From assembly GCF_000217995.1 (NCBI RefSeq), contig NC_015676.1, forward strand, positions 1,471,708 to 1,535,707: 64,000 nt of DNA. Reading direction: 5' to 3'. Positions within the stretch are counted from its first letter, which is position 1. Each line of letters opens with the position of its first letter. Positions 63,688 through 64,000 of this stretch are shown here, piece after piece. The translations under genes and the position numbers were made by a program. The notes below the pieces were generated by a model. That model did no database searches. It was not told the origin of the DNA and saw only the letters and a program-made list of their open reading frames with translations. Source of the stretch: Methanosalsum zhilinae DSM 4017 (lineage in GTDB: Archaea; Halobacteriota; Methanosarcinia; Methanosarcinales; Methanosarcinaceae).

Positions 63688-64000
63688 TTCTTCCAGTAGT
63701 ATCTGTGTTTTATAGATCTCTGTAAGATGTTTTCTTGTTTCCTGGCCGTATAGTTGTTGAACAAATGTGCTTCGCACATGGAACAGATGTTCAACTAAAT
63801 GTAAACTTTAAGTGGAGTACAGCGTTCACTAGTTATCATATATCAAATGTTCTTTTCAGGTAGAAGGCAGGCCACGTTTGTTACAATGTATTTCATTTTC
63901 ACCAACTAATAATTCTCTTGTTACAAGAATGAATCTTTTTTAGAAAAAATAACAATAAGGGATGATTTCTGTGTGAATAAAATTTAGTTTTAGATGGAGG
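63688..64000. other. Gene-poor tail with hairpins
   Basis: No supported gene. A nested hairpin lies at 63756-63795: outer GTTGAAC/GTTCAAC and inner ATGTGC/GCACAT with a TTC loop. CTTGTTACAAG at 63917-63927 with a T-run after it (63935-63941) looks like a weak terminator. Could hold a small RNA or the remains of a mobile element; the window ends before this can be judged. Confidence 0.4.

Overview
This 64-kb window is a chromosomal segment of a euryarchaeal methanogen, almost certainly a member of the Methanosarcinales (Methanosarcinaceae-like). Evidence seen here: a methanogen-type (class-II-like, zinc-dependent) seryl-tRNA synthetase, a homoaconitase pair of the coenzyme B pathway, Hel308, archaeal ribosomal proteins S15, S8e, S3Ae and L37e, LSm, Pcc1, archaeal RNase Z, Thi4 and ThiD-ThiN, the CobZ/CobY archaeal corrinoid branch, and several small families (DUF1699, DUF5371, MM0924-like) known to me mainly from Methanosarcinales. 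Base composition is AT-rich, promoters look like TATA boxes, and most genes have GGAGG/GGTGA-type ribosome sites. I cannot name the genus from sequence alone. I saw no transposase, integrase or CRISPR array.

Layout. 1-4.1 kb (minus): DUF1699, HisD, Hel308. 4.3-7.9 kb (plus): MscS channel, mannosyl/glucosyl-3-phosphoglycerate phosphatase, an unknown protein and a GH15-like hydrolase, probably an osmolyte unit. 7.9-10.7 kb (minus): TrpB2 and ThiD-ThiN. 10.9-12.8 kb (plus): LSm-L37e-PurF. 12.8-14.1 kb: tRNA-His, a structured intergenic stretch and a lone CARF-wHTH (Csa3-like) protein. 14.3-23.5 kb: Thi4, homoaconitase, a AAA ATPase, RNase Z, S8e, an Lrp-type regulator, an aminotransferase and an ArcS core-domain protein. 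23.5-24.2 kb: a KaiC-like ATPase.

24.4-38.8 kb (plus) is a glycogen/polyglucose island: a GT3 glycogen synthase, a GalT-like protein, a GT4 transferase, a debranching enzyme, two GH57 proteins (the first apparently catalytically dead), a V4R-domain protein and a GH15 glucoamylase, interrupted by a winged-helix protein, CorA, DUF432 and a second MscS. 39.1-44.4 kb (minus) is the late corrinoid cluster (Thr-P decarboxylase fusion, CbiB, CobZ, CobS, CobY) plus a divergent CobY paralogue. 44.8-49.3 kb: a small protein, HisS and a four-gene pilin-like operon. 49.6-55.7 kb: S15, a RecJ-like DHH protein, Pcc1, a CDF transporter, SerRS, S3Ae and a zinc ribbon protein. 55.8-61.2 kb (minus): DUF523/DUF1722, thioredoxin, a membrane protein, GluRS and a wHTH-FAH pair. 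61.5-64 kb: UspA, DUF5371, a type IV pilin, then a gene-poor tail with strong RNA-like hairpins and one small Cys-containing protein.

The points most worth following are the dead/active GH57 tandem in a glycogen island that also holds a mechanosensitive channel and a V4R sensor-like protein; two genes with no ATG/GTG/TTG start; the orphan CARF regulator beside inverted repeats; the four-gene pilin-like operon without an assembly ATPase; and candidate structured RNAs at 13.26-13.40, 49.42-49.48, 60.06-60.14 and 63.2-63.47 kb. All family assignments are made by eye from motifs and memory; no database search was run.
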